Numbered from the stretch's first letter, positions 36,830 through 45,081 are shown. The stretch: DNA of 64,000 nt from Bacillus xiamenensis (GCF_000300535.1 NZ_AMSH01000005.1:1-64000), one strand, 5' to 3'. Numbers and translations are program-made. The notes: generated by a model from the letters alone, not told the origin.

Positions 36830-38243
36830 AGAGATTGAAGTACCAAAAGTTGAATTGACCTCTGCAATTCGTCAAGCAATGGGAGATGTGAAAGCGGAAA
36901 AGAAAAGACATTGGTTCATATGGAATTGGAGAACGCCAATATATTCTGCCATCGTACTAATCGTTCTTTATTTTTCATCAGGCTTCCTTTTTCCTTCTCT
37001 TAATACAGCGATGGCTCGAGTGCCGTTTGTTGGACAGTTATATATGATGTTTCACGATAAAGTAGGAATGTCTCTTTTTCAGAGTGAGTTGGTGAAGCAT
37101 GTCAATGAGGGGGCTGAATCAAGAGGGGTTACTGTGAAAGTAAACAGTGTGTATTATGATGCTGGGCGGCTTGTTTATACGTTTACTGTGGAGAACTTTC
37201 ATACAAAAGAAGATTTTATACCGATCAACATTGATTCAGATCAGATCAATGAAAATTTCCAACCAAATACAAGTGGTCCAGAGTTGAAAAAACTAAAAGA
37301 TGGTCGATATGCTGGACGAATAGAATTCTATACAAATGGACAAATGATTAAGCAAGGTCAAAAAGCACAACTCGTGATTTCGAAAATTGGAGATATTGTA
37401 GGGAATTGGCGCTTTGAGTTACCTGTGGTTAAGCAAAAAACCACCTTATTAGCAGGACAAAAAGAAGTATCTATTTTAAATGGACGTTATCAAGTGAAAG
37501 ATATCAAGGTGGAAAATGGAGTGAATTCCTCTGTGATTCAATATGCGATTGATTACAATGGTGTCGCAAAAGATGATGATATCACTTTAGATAGCATGAG
37601 AGTTAATTTGGGAAATGAGTACAGGCTTATGAATGGAGTAACATTAAAGGAAAAACAACTTTCAACTGAAAAAACTAGACAAAATGCTTTGACCATTTTG
37701 GATAAGCCAATTGCTTCAAACACTACTGAACTGACATTTTATCTAAATGGGATATATGAACATGAAGAAAGCAAAATCATTTCACTTAAGAATAAGCTGC
37801 CTATTCAGTTCAAAACAAAGCACCATGGAATTGGGATCAAGATCAATAAAATAGAGCAAAAAGGGCGTTCTGTAACAGTTGATTATCAATTTACGGGAAT
37901 AGACCAGGGAAAATTAGATGAGGATGTGATGAAAAGTGTCGGTGCATCAATTGGATTAGGCGACTTTAAAAAAATGAAATCATGGCCTGACCCTGAAGCA
38001 GATTATGAGAACGGATATTACTTGAAGGGGAACAATGCAAAAGTGACCAATTTAAAGACAGCTTCTATGCAATCCACCTTTGAATTTGATGTGAAGGAGT
38101 TAGACAAATTATCATTAAACCATTTTTCATTTAAGGATTATGGGCTTTATCTTAATTTGTCAGATTTGAATTTGTTGGCACCACATAAAGATATCACTGT
38201 AACCATTCCAGTCAAAAAAGAAACTTCAAAAGCTAGTCGATAA
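36798..38243 (+). CDS. Membrane anti-sigma factor with DUF4179-like outside domain
   Basis: A 481-aa protein. Residues 1-45 form a short cytosolic segment (MKKLYEEIEVPKVELTSAIRQAM) that would hold the sigma factor. There is one membrane helix (about 50-70, IYSAIVLIVLYFSSGFLF) and a large outside part. The outside part matches the DUF4179/DUF5643 layout (GVTVKVNSVYYDAGRLVYTFTVE near 110-130) of RsiX- or RsiO-like anti-sigma proteins. GGAGGAG precedes ATG 36798. Regulated proteolysis of the outside domain would release the sigma factor (inference). Confidence 0.82.
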   Translation: MERKEMKKLYEEIEVPKVELTSAIRQAMGDVKAEKKRHWFIWNWRTPIYSAIVLIVLYFSSGFLFPSLNTAMARVPFVGQLYMMFHDKVGMSLFQSELVKHVNEGAESRGVTVKVNSVYYDAGRLVYTFTVENFHTKEDFIPINIDSDQINENFQPNTSGPELKKLKDGRYAGRIEFYTNGQMIKQGQKAQLVISKIGDIVGNWRFELPVVKQKTTLLAGQKEVSILNGRYQVKDIKVENGVNSSVIQYAIDYNGVAKDDDITLDSMRVNLGNEYRLMNGVTLKEKQLSTEKTRQNALTILDKPIASNTTELTFYLNGIYEHEESKIISLKNKLPIQFKTKHHGIGIKINKIEQKGRSVTVDYQFTGIDQGKLDEDVMKSVGASIGLGDFKKMKSWPDPEADYENGYYLKGNNAKVTNLKTASMQSTFEFDVKELDKLSLNHFSFKDYGLYLNLSDLNLLAPHKDITVTIPVKKETSKASR

Positions 38244-38252
38244 ATAAGCGAG

Positions 38253-38282
38253 AGCGAACATGGTTATACATGTTCGCTTTTT
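38253..38282 (+). terminator. Terminator of the sigma/anti-sigma operon
   Basis: AGCGAACATG (38253-38262) pairs with CATGTTCGCT (38269-38278), then TTTT. It runs into the 3' end of the convergent MFS gene. Confidence 0.85.
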
Positions 38283-39451
38283 GTTTGTTGATGCACCAGT
38301 CGATTGCGGTTGAACGAATACCCAATCAACATTAGCGCCACAAGGCTTGCTAACCCGCCAATCCAGCTTAAATTTGTTACGTTTGTATATTGGATTATCA
38401 CGCCGCCTATTGACGATCCGAGCATCATGCCGATGTTCATGACCGCTGTATTAAAACTTAGCACGGTTTCCGATGCTTGGGGTTTCAGGGAGATCAGATA
38501 AAATTGTTTCGCTGGTGTTGTCGTCCATGTTGCGGTGCCCCATATGGCGAGCGTGATGAAGACGCCAACTATAGAGAATTGTGTAAAGGATAACGCAAAG
38601 AGAGTGAGCATCTGAACCGTGATGCTGATTGCAATGGTTCGATTTGGTCCCCATTGATCGACGGCGAAGCCGCCAAAGCGTGAGCCAATAAAAGCAGAAA
38701 TTCCTAAGATGAGCAGGGCAATGCTGATCATGTCAAGAGTAAATCCGGCCGTCTGCCGCAATAATGGCGAGATATAAGCAAATACCATTGTATATCCTAA
38801 AATCCAAAAAGCTGTCGTGGCTAAACCACTTAACACCCTGCGGTCTTGAAGAATTTGCATTTGCTGTTTGAATGGCACATGGGAATGTCCCTCCATAGGC
38901 GGTAATAATCGATACAGAAGAAACAAGAGACAAGCGGTCCCTATTGCAATGATGAGAAAAATGGCATGCCAATCTACATATCCTGATAAAAATGTTCCAA
39001 TCGGTACACCGAGTACTAGTGATACTGTAAATCCAGTGATCACCGTTGCCATCGCACGTCCCTTTTTTTCTGGCGGGGCGAGCTGCGCTGCATGATTCGT
39101 TGCAAGCACAATATATAAGCCGCCACTCATGGCCATCATGACCCGCGAAAGCATGAGCAGCATGAAATGATGGCTGAAAAAGGCAAGCACATTACCTGCT
39201 ATAAACATGGAAATCGCCGATAAAAGAACTTTTTTTCGATTCAATTTCGATGTGGCCATGACTAAAAAGAGGGCACCCACGGCATAAAAAAGAGAATAGA
39301 TGGTAATGAGCTGTCCCGCAACCGGGATGGAGATGCGCAGATCGTCAGAAATGATGTCCAGTATGCCTGATACGACGAATTCTGAAGTACCTGTGACGAA
39401 AGAACCGACGGCTAAAAGAAATATGAGCAATGGATAAGATGTACTTTTCAT
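38264..39451 (-). CDS. MFS transporter, drug/sugar efflux type
   Basis: A 395-aa protein with twelve membrane helices of the DHA1 efflux group (AraJ/YdhP-like). It opens with LLIFLLAVGSFVTGTSEFVVSGILDIIS and has the helix 2-3 motif FLVMATSKLNRKK and the helix 5 motif GFTVSLVLGVPIGTFLSGYVDW. It is divergent to a LysR-type gene 100 bases away, which likely controls it. The substrate is unknown. Confidence 0.85.
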   Translation of the reverse strand: MKSTSYPLLIFLLAVGSFVTGTSEFVVSGILDIISDDLRISIPVAGQLITIYSLFYAVGALFLVMATSKLNRKKVLLSAISMFIAGNVLAFFSHHFMLLMLSRVMMAMSGGLYIVLATNHAAQLAPPEKKGRAMATVITGFTVSLVLGVPIGTFLSGYVDWHAIFLIIAIGTACLLFLLYRLLPPMEGHSHVPFKQQMQILQDRRVLSGLATTAFWILGYTMVFAYISPLLRQTAGFTLDMISIALLILGISAFIGSRFGGFAVDQWGPNRTIAISITVQMLTLFALSFTQFSIVGVFITLAIWGTATWTTTPAKQFYLISLKPQASETVLSFNTAVMNIGMMLGSSIGGVIIQYTNVTNLSWIGGLASLVALMLIGYSFNRNRLVHQQTKSEHV

Positions 39452-39551
39452 TTTGAACCCTTCCTTTATGTTGAAACGTTGTGTTCATTTTAAATTGCGT
39501 GCTAACATAAGTAAAATTGATATTTTTCATGAAGGAGATGAGTGAATACTC

Positions 39552-40448
39552 ATGAGTTTTGTTCGTTTCGAAACAATGGCAAAGGTGATCGAGCTAGGCA
39601 GTTTTACCGCTGCAGCTGAAGCATTAAATATGACGCAGTCTGCCGTGAGTCATGCGGTGGCAAGCTTAGAGACGGAGTGGGGCGTGTCTTTATTCATTCG
39701 TGACCGGAAAAAGGGTATCATGCTGACAGACATCGGTCGAACCCTGCTCCCTCATATAAGAGAAGTGTTAAATAGAGTGGAGAAGATTCAGCAGGAAATT
39801 GCGCTGACGAAAAATATTGAAACAGGCTTAATTCGGATTGGAACCTTTGCCAGTGCATCGGCTTGTTTATTGCCGAAACTGCTTGTGAGCTATCAGAAAA
39901 AGCATCCGAAAATTGAATTTAAGTTCTATGAGGGGACATATGAAGAAATATTGGAGTGGCTTCATTCCGGCATTATTGATGTTGGTTTTGTTGTAAAAGG
40001 TGAAGCGGATGAAGCATTTGATCTGCTGCCACTGATTCAAGATGAAATGGTGGTCGCCTATCATGAAAATCATCGTTTTCAGCAGCAACCGATTGTAGAG
40101 ATGGCAGAGTTAGCGGATGAACCGTTTATTATGCCAACTGGCATGTATCAATCACATGTAGAGGATATTTTTTCAAAGGCGCACATCAAGCCGGCTACTT
40201 TATTTGAAGTGCACGACTGTACGACCATTGCCCGTATGGTTGGGGAAGGGCTCGGTGTGACGATAGGTCCTAAGTTATTCTTGAAAACGCAGCAGCATGT
40301 GCAGATTAGTCAGTTGAATGTGGCGCATCATCGTGAGGTGGCGCTTGCCTGTCCAGCGCTTACACATGCTTCCCCGGCAGTAAAAGAGTTTTTCCATGTA
40401 GCTGAATCGGTTTTTGCAAAGGATAGGAATTCAGTGAAGGGTGTATAA
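39552..40448 (+). CDS. LysR-type transcriptional regulator
   Basis: A 298-aa LTTR: winged helix-turn-helix at residues 1-60 (FETMAKVIELGSFTAAAEALNMTQSAVSHAVASLE) and a type 2 periplasmic-binding fold domain (about 90-295) that binds a co-inducer. It lies divergent to the MFS gene and probably controls it from the shared 100-base gap. It ends in a hairpin terminator ahead of the pbuG leader. Confidence 0.88.
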   Translation: MSFVRFETMAKVIELGSFTAAAEALNMTQSAVSHAVASLETEWGVSLFIRDRKKGIMLTDIGRTLLPHIREVLNRVEKIQQEIALTKNIETGLIRIGTFASASACLLPKLLVSYQKKHPKIEFKFYEGTYEEILEWLHSGIIDVGFVVKGEADEAFDLLPLIQDEMVVAYHENHRFQQQPIVEMAELADEPFIMPTGMYQSHVEDIFSKAHIKPATLFEVHDCTTIARMVGEGLGVTIGPKLFLKTQQHVQISQLNVAHHREVALACPALTHASPAVKEFFHVAESVFAKDRNSVKGV

Positions 40449-40490
40449 AGAACTAGATGTGATTTTCCAAATTCGTGTAATAAGACGAAT

Positions 40491-40527
40491 GAAGCGGACA
40501 TTTCTTTCAGAAATGTTCGCTTTTCGT
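40491..40527 (+). terminator. Terminator of the LysR gene
   Basis: GAAGCGGACATTTC (40491-40504) pairs with GAAATGTTCGCTTTTC (40510-40525), followed by T-rich sequence. Confidence 0.75.
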
Positions 40528-40528
40528 A

Positions 40529-40557
40529 TTGTGTTTTAAAAATGAAGTTGGTACAAT
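40529..40557 (+). promoter_or_regulatory. Promoter of pbuG
   Basis: TTGTGT (40529-40534) and TACAAT (40552-40557) are separated by 17 bases. The -35 is weak. It stands just ahead of the riboswitch. Confidence 0.5.
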
Positions 40558-40577
40558 AGACACAGAAATCAAATAGA

Positions 40578-40652
40578 TAGAAGTCGTATAATCGCGGGGA
40601 TATGGCCCGCAAGTTTCTACCAAGCTACCGTAAATGGCTTGACTACGTCAAT
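40578..40652 (+). ncRNA. Purine riboswitch, guanine class, ahead of pbuG
   Basis: All conserved pieces of the G-box are present: TATAATC, GGATATGG, GCAAGTTTCTACC and ACCGTAAAT, then GACTACG. The base that reads the ligand is C in GACTACG (adenine types have GATTATG), so it senses guanine or hypoxanthine. CTTGACTAC (40638-40646) can instead pair with GTAGTCAAG (40716-40724), which reaches into the terminator. That explains OFF switching by guanine. Confidence 0.95.
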
Positions 40653-40721
40653 TCACACTCGTTTGATATAAATCATGCATTGTTCTTGTTTGATGTCACG
40701 GTCTGAATTCACATTGTAGTC

Positions 40722-40755
40722 AAGCGTCCCAAAAACTGTTGGGGCGTTTTTTATT
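40722..40755 (+). terminator. Riboswitch-controlled terminator of pbuG
   Basis: AAGCGTCCCAA and TTGGGGCGTT form the stem (40722-40747), followed by a T run. The alternative pairing with 40638-40646 would break it when no ligand is bound. Confidence 0.85.
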
Positions 40756-40810
40756 TGACTTGTGAATGGGGCAGACTAAAGCAAAAGGACATGAAGGGAG
40801 TCAGTTGGCT

Positions 40811-42136
40811 TTGAAACAGTTTTTTCAGTTTGATGAGTTAGGTACAAATTATCGCAGAGAGATCATCGGCGGTTTAACGACCTTTTTGTCGATGGCCTAC
40901 ATCTTGTTTGTCAATCCGATCACACTTGCTTTAGTAGCAGTACCGGATTTTCCAGATAAATTACGAATTGATCAGGGGGCTGTCTTTACAGCTACGGCGT
41001 TAGCTTCTGCGGCAGGGTGTTTCCTGATGGGGTTAATCGCCAGGTATCCGATTGCGATTGCACCAGGTATGGGACTGAATGCGTTTTTCGCTTTCTCGGT
41101 TGTTCTTGGTATGGGAATCTCATGGCAGGCAGCACTTTCAGGTGTTTTTGTTTCAGGATTAATTTTCGTTGCTCTTTCTTTAACAGGTTTTCGTGAAAAA
41201 ATCATCAATGCCATTCCGGCTGAGCTGAAGCTGGCTGTTGGTGCAGGGATTGGTTTGTTTATTACGTTTGTGGGTCTACAAGGCTCTGGTATTATCGCCA
41301 ATAATGATAATACGCTCGTTTCAATTGGAAATATTCATAGTGGCCCTGTGCTGTTAACGGTGTTTGGGATTGTTGTAACCGTCATTTTAATGGTTCTTCG
41401 AGTGAATGCAGGTGTCTTCATTGGGATGCTTGTGACAGCCATTGCTGGAATGATCTTTGGTCTTGTGCCAGTTCCATCTCAAATTATCGGAAGCATTCCA
41501 AGCTTGTCTCCAACCTTTGGCCAAGCCTTGATTCACTTGCCAGATATTTTCTCCATTCAAATGCTTATTGTCATTTTAACGTTCCTATTCGTTGGGTTCT
41601 TTGATACAGCTGGTACACTTGTGGCTGTGGCAACGCAGGCTGGTTTAATGAAAAATAATGAGCTGCCGCGTGCAGGAAAAGCACTGCTGGCGGATTCTTC
41701 TTCTATCGTCGTCGGTTCTATTCTTGGAACATCAACAACGACGTCTTATGTTGAATCTAGTTCAGGTGTTGCTGCGGGTGCCCGCTCTGGTTTTGCAGCC
41801 GTCATGACAGGTATTTTCTTCTTACTTGCGATGTTCTTCTCGCCGCTTTTATCTGTCGTGACACCGAATGTAACGGCACCTGCTTTAATCATTGTTGGTG
41901 CACTGATGGTAGCACCGCTTGCGAAGATTGCATGGGATCGTTTTGAGATTGCGGTACCAGCCTTTTTAACCATGATTATGATGCCACTCACATACAGCAT
42001 TGCGACAGGGATTGCGATTGGCTTCATTTTCTACCCGATCACTATGATCTTTAAAGGAAAAGCAAAAGAAGTGCATCCAATTATGTACGGATTGTTTGTC
42101 ATCTTTATTCTATACTTTGCTTTCTTAAATCATTAA
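40811..42136 (+). CDS. pbuG: Guanine/hypoxanthine permease PbuG
   Basis: NCS2/AzgA-like purine permease with about twelve to fourteen membrane segments. It has the GGLTTFLSMAYILFVNP opening, APGMGLNAFFAFSV, FDTAGTLVAVA and ADSSSIVVGSILGTSTTTSYVESS, which line the substrate site. TTG 40811 is preferred over ATG 40766. It follows AAGGGAG (40794-40800) at good distance and gives MKQFFQFDELG, 441 aa, like B. subtilis PbuG. ATG 40766 lies at the foot of the terminator without a ribosome site. It is controlled by the guanine riboswitch. Confidence 0.93.
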   Translation: MKQFFQFDELGTNYRREIIGGLTTFLSMAYILFVNPITLALVAVPDFPDKLRIDQGAVFTATALASAAGCFLMGLIARYPIAIAPGMGLNAFFAFSVVLGMGISWQAALSGVFVSGLIFVALSLTGFREKIINAIPAELKLAVGAGIGLFITFVGLQGSGIIANNDNTLVSIGNIHSGPVLLTVFGIVVTVILMVLRVNAGVFIGMLVTAIAGMIFGLVPVPSQIIGSIPSLSPTFGQALIHLPDIFSIQMLIVILTFLFVGFFDTAGTLVAVATQAGLMKNNELPRAGKALLADSSSIVVGSILGTSTTTSYVESSSGVAAGARSGFAAVMTGIFFLLAMFFSPLLSVVTPNVTAPALIIVGALMVAPLAKIAWDRFEIAVPAFLTMIMMPLTYSIATGIAIGFIFYPITMIFKGKAKEVHPIMYGLFVIFILYFAFLNH

Positions 42137-42146
42137 TCATTCGTCT

Positions 42147-42177
42147 GAAACAGCAGCTCACGGAAGCTGCTGTTTCA
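42147..42177 (+). terminator. Hairpin after pbuG (first copy)
   Basis: GAAACAGCAGCT (42148-42159) pairs with AGCTGCTGTTTC (42165-42176). It has no T run. A nearly identical hairpin with a T run sits at 42468-42497. Confidence 0.6.
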
Positions 42178-42234
42178 GCGTGTAGACAAACCCTCGCATT
42201 CTTTGTCAGTCCTGCGTGCCGGTGCTCACGAATG

Positions 42235-42348
42235 TCAAATTCGCTCCGCGCCGGTACTCGTCCTTCCTAGACTGCAAAGGTTTTCATGTCACGCTGAAAA
42301 GAAGACAAAGGGCTAAAATAAAGTTCATTTTAGCCCTTTGTCAACAAT
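42235..42348 (+). repeat. Tandem 116-bp direct repeat, copy 1
   Basis: It begins with TCAAATTCGCTCCGCGCCGG and ends in CAACAAT. It holds the inverted repeat ACAAAGGGCTAAAA / TTTTAGCCCTTTGT. The second copy follows exactly 116 bases on and looks identical over 114 bases. A third, degenerate trace (GCGTGCCGGTGCTCACGAA) lies just ahead of copy 1. Confidence 0.9.
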
Positions 42349-42350
42349 TT

Positions 42351-42464
42351 TCAAATTCGCTCCGCGCCGGTACTCGTCCTTCCTAGACTGCAAAGGTTTT
42401 CATGTCACGCTGAAAAGAAGACAAAGGGCTAAAATAAAGTTCATTTTAGCCCTTTGTCAACAAT
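42351..42464 (+). repeat. Tandem 116-bp direct repeat, copy 2
   Basis: Same unit as 42235-42348, including its inner 14-bp inverted repeat. I see no open frame of note in it. Perfect identity suggests a recent duplication. Confidence 0.9.
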
Positions 42465-42467
42465 CTG

Positions 42468-42497
42468 ACAGCAGCTCATGGAAGCTGCTGTTTTTTT
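42468..42497 (+). terminator. Terminator after the repeats (second hairpin copy)
   Basis: CAGCAGCT (42469-42476) pairs with AGCTGCTG (42483-42490), then seven T. It is probably the original pbuG terminator, pushed away by the repeat insertion. Confidence 0.75.
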
Positions 42498-42662
42498 GTA
42501 GGAAAATTTTAAAAACATAGTTGACTTATAGGAATTATCTGTTTATGATAAAAAGACATAATTCGCTGATTGGATCACCAAAGGCGCTTTGATTTCCTTT
42601 TTCAATAGAAGGTTTCAGAGTGCCTTTTTTTCTTTGATTGATGAAAAAGGGGAGGGGATGTC

Positions 42663-42824
42663 TTGTCACGCTGGCTTAGGCAGGTGATTGAGCGGAAAAA
42701 GCAGGATTTGATTGAGAAGCTCCTGTTATGGGGGCATGAAGAAAAACAGGAAGCACTCATGCATTATACGATTCATGAGTTGGAAAATGAGGTTCTCTAT
42801 TTAAAAGAACGAAAGCAAAAGTAG
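42663..42824 (+). CDS. Small basic protein, FbpA-like, 53 aa
   Basis: A TTG start at 42663 follows GGGGAGGGG at good distance. The 53-aa product begins with LRQVIERKKQDLIEKL and has TIHELENEVLYLKERK at the end. This fits the pattern of the Fur-regulated basic protein A family (lR-aiE-rK--lI-kL, then tl-ELE-e---L). In B. subtilis FbpA aids iron-sparing regulation. I see no obvious Fur box upstream. It is 18 bases ahead of the DUF2292 gene, so the two are probably co-transcribed. Confidence 0.6.
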   Translation: MSRWLRQVIERKKQDLIEKLLLWGHEEKQEALMHYTIHELENEVLYLKERKQK

Positions 42825-42842
42825 TGGGATGGGGGATGAGCG

Positions 42843-43025
42843 ATGGATGAACAAAAGCTGAATTTTATTTTATCTGCCTTAAAAGGCATTGAATACGGAT
42901 CGGTGGTGATCACCATCCACAATGGACAAATTACACAAGTCGATACAACAGAAAAGACCCGTTTCCCTACTCATCAGGAGAATCTTCGGGTACAGAAAGC
43001 AAAGAGGAGTCACTATCGTTCATGA
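42843..43025 (+). CDS. yezD: YezD-family (DUF2292) small protein, 60 aa
   Basis: The 60-aa protein has the DUF2292 core LKGIEYGSVVITIHNGQITQVDTTEKTRF (residues 14-42), a single beta-rich module of unknown function that is often found near sulfur or iron genes. The rest is a basic tail. GGGGGATGAGCG precedes ATG 42843. It ends just ahead of a terminator. Confidence 0.75.
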   Translation: MDEQKLNFILSALKGIEYGSVVITIHNGQITQVDTTEKTRFPTHQENLRVQKAKRSHYRS

Positions 43026-43036
43026 TGAGCTCATAC

Positions 43037-43062
43037 AAGCTGATGCAGTCATCAGCTTTTTT
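43037..43062 (+). terminator. Terminator after yezD
   Basis: AAGCTGATG (43037-43045) pairs with CATCAGCTT (43050-43058), then T run. Confidence 0.85.
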
Positions 43063-43236
43063 GTTTTGTCTTATTTTCTCTCCATTTAAAACCTCTGCCG
43101 TCTTTTATCCGTCTATTCGTATGAAGGACAAGGAATCTTGACTGAATCGAAAGACTCCGCTACTTTAATAGGAGTCATCCGAACAGGTCATTCGTTGAGC
43201 CTGTGCGGATTGTGTTGGGATAGGAGTTGATATGAG

Positions 43237-44028
43237 ATGTTAGAGAAAGATCAAGAGCAGGTCACATCTGAAACGAAAAACGAAGAGCCATCAATAGATC
43301 AAGAAACAAGGCAATCCCGCCTCAGCCGCAGCGCAGCAAAACGAGGGAGAAACGCAAAGACAGCGGATGATGAACGTTCAGCCCTTCAGCGCATGATGAG
43401 AGGTGTTGGAGGTGCTTTTCAGCGCTATAGCTCATATGGGCTTGCGATGTTAAAATCACCTAGTCATGCTATAAATCAAGCGGAAACTTTACGCTTGAAG
43501 TACGCTTGGATTTCAATTGTGTTGTTCAGCGTGTTTTTTGCTTTAGGCAACTATGTTCAATTAAAGGCGTCAAAGACTCGTTTATTAGGCTTTGGCATTC
43601 ATTATTCTTTTGGTGATGCCTTTTTGAAGGTAGCGGTCTTTACACTCGTTCTGTTGACACTCATGGTGCTGACGGTTTGGGTGCTTGGTAAGTACATGCT
43701 CAAAGGGAACATATCGCTAAAAGTAGTGATCATGAAGTTTGGTGCTGCGCTTGTACCAGTTTTGGTTTTATCCATCCTTTGGCTTGTATTTGCCATGCTG
43801 AATATTCCATATGTGACGGTCATTTTATCTGTGATGATGTTTGTCGGTCTCCAATTAATTGCAGTGGTGCTCTTTCGTTCGATTCAATCAGCGCATGAAG
43901 CTGATCGAGGGGATTTGATGTATGCTGGCTGGGTCTTTTTATTGGTTGAGCTGGTCATCATTGCACTGCTGTGGGGCATTGTCGGAGAATATTTGATTCC
44001 TTCGCTTGTTCCTGTTCAGTTTGGATAA
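43237..44028 (+). CDS. yebC: Yip1-domain-like membrane protein (B. subtilis YebC)
   Basis: A 263-aa protein with a charged cytosolic N-terminus (about 1-90, rich in Glu, Arg and Gln) and five to six membrane helices. The helices include YAWISIVLFSVFFALGNYVQL, FTLVLLTLMVLTVWVLG, LVPVLVLSILWLVFAML and VFLLVELVIIALLWGIVG. It corresponds to B. subtilis YebC (not the YebC/PmpR factor of E. coli). A GATAGGAG stands ahead of the ATG. The role is unknown. Confidence 0.75.
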   Translation: MLEKDQEQVTSETKNEEPSIDQETRQSRLSRSAAKRGRNAKTADDERSALQRMMRGVGGAFQRYSSYGLAMLKSPSHAINQAETLRLKYAWISIVLFSVFFALGNYVQLKASKTRLLGFGIHYSFGDAFLKVAVFTLVLLTLMVLTVWVLGKYMLKGNISLKVVIMKFGAALVPVLVLSILWLVFAMLNIPYVTVILSVMMFVGLQLIAVVLFRSIQSAHEADRGDLMYAGWVFLLVELVIIALLWGIVGEYLIPSLVPVQFG

Positions 44029-44036
44029 AACAGGCT

Positions 44037-44069
44037 CAAAACCTCCTTTGGTTAAAAAGGAGGTTTTTT
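44037..44069 (+). terminator. Terminator of yebC
   Basis: AAAACCTCCTTT (44038-44049) pairs with AAGGAGGTTTT (44057-44067), then T. Confidence 0.85.
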
Positions 44070-44233
44070 CATGTTGAGAAGGGGGAAAAGCGGGTAAACT
44101 CTTGGTAACATAGACCACCCTTGTTGTCGAAAGATATATGTGTTTTTCTCGTGCAAATTTGATTGTATCAAGGTTTGTTCTCTAGTAGAATATGGGGTGC
44201 TTTATTTGATTTTTAGTGCAGGGGGTTCGAATC

Positions 44234-44788
44234 GTGCTTCAACAACTTTTATCCAATGCGTTCACCATGGTTTTGATCATTTTAGTGATTAACATTGTCT
44301 ATGTCTCTTTTTCCACTATGCGTTTGATTTTAACAATGAAAGGCAGAAGGTACGCAGCCGCCTTTGCTGGTACAGTCGAGATGCTGATTTATGTCATTGG
44401 TTTGAGTATCGTGTTAGATAATTTAGATCAAGTCCAAAATGTCATTGCGTATGCGCTAGGCTATGGGATTGGGATTATTGTCGGGATGAAAATTGAAGAG
44501 AAGCTGGCACTTGGCTACATTACTGTGAACGTGATTACAAAAGAAATAGATCTAGATCTCCCAAAGCAATTGAGAGAAAAAGGATATGGTGTCACCAACT
44601 GGGTAGTAGGAGGTCTTGAAGGAGACCGGTCAGCGATGCAAATTTTAACACCGAGAAAATATGAACTGCAATTATATGAAACGATTAAAACGCTTGATTC
44701 AAAGGCGTTTATCATCTCGTATGAGCCCAAAACGATTCATGGCGGCTTCTGGGTGAAGGCCGTGAAGAAAAGGAGAATTAAAGAATGA
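44234..44788 (+). CDS. yebE: DUF2179 (YitT-type C-terminal) membrane protein YebE
   Basis: A 184-aa protein: three membrane helices ([20 protein letters not shown], a second near residue 40 and [17 protein letters not shown]), then a DUF2179 cytosolic domain with [41 protein letters not shown] 44234 is taken as start, since GGGGG lies 9 to 13 bases ahead and the size equals B. subtilis YebE. It overlaps yebG by 4 bases. Confidence 0.85.
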   Translation: MLQQLLSNAFTMVLIILVINIVYVSFSTMRLILTMKGRRYAAAFAGTVEMLIYVIGLSIVLDNLDQVQNVIAYALGYGIGIIVGMKIEEKLALGYITVNVITKEIDLDLPKQLREKGYGVTNWVVGGLEGDRSAMQILTPRKYELQLYETIKTLDSKAFIISYEPKTIHGGFWVKAVKKRRIKE

Positions 44789-44985
44789 CCGCAAAACCAA
44801 AGAAAAAGAAATTCTACGTGGAAGACAACATGACGATTGATCAAGTGTTGTCTCAGATGGCAGAGGAAGGCTACTCGCCTGTCCGCCGAATGGAGGAGCC
44901 GATTTTTCAGGAAAAGAAGGAAAATGGGTCGATTCAGATCATTCCGATTGGTAAAAAAATCGTATTTGAGGGAAAAATACTCTAA
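44785..44985 (+). CDS. yebG: NETI-motif small protein YebG
   Basis: A 66-aa basic protein with the family phrase [33 protein letters not shown]. It corresponds to B. subtilis YebG, of unknown function. Start and stop of yebE and yebG overlap. Its stop codon overlaps the first PurR box of the purE operon. Confidence 0.85.
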   Translation: MTAKPKKKKFYVEDNMTIDQVLSQMAEEGYSPVRRMEEPIFQEKKENGSIQIIPIGKKIVFEGKIL

Positions 44986-45027
44986 ATCCGAACATTAAAA
45001 CGACGACTTCATAGATTGTTCGATAAA
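44984..45027 (+). promoter_or_regulatory. PurR operator (two PurBoxes) of the pur operon
   Basis: AAATCCGAACATT (44984-44996) fits the PurBox AWWWCCGAACWWT exactly. ATTGTTCGATAAA (45015-45027) is the inverted second box with two mismatches. The gap is 18 bases. PurR binds here and PRPP releases it in B. subtilis. Confidence 0.8.
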
Positions 45028-45031
45028 TCCG

Positions 45032-45060
45032 TTGACATCATGAACATCCGTTGTTAAGAT
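45032..45060 (+). promoter_or_regulatory. Sigma-A promoter of the pur operon
   Basis: TTGACA (45032-45037), 17 bases, TAAGAT (45055-45060). It sits between the PurBoxes and the riboswitch. Confidence 0.85.
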
Positions 45061-45081
45061 AAACATGAAATCAAAACACGA

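Noticed and set aside
40512-40524. PurBox-like word ahead of pbuG (AATGTTCGCTTTT)
   Set aside because: It is the 3' arm of the LysR-gene terminator hairpin, which explains it fully, and it misses the second conserved G of the box.
42235-42464. Possible CRISPR array
   Set aside because: Only two long units in direct tandem without unique spacers and no cas genes nearby. It is a simple duplication.
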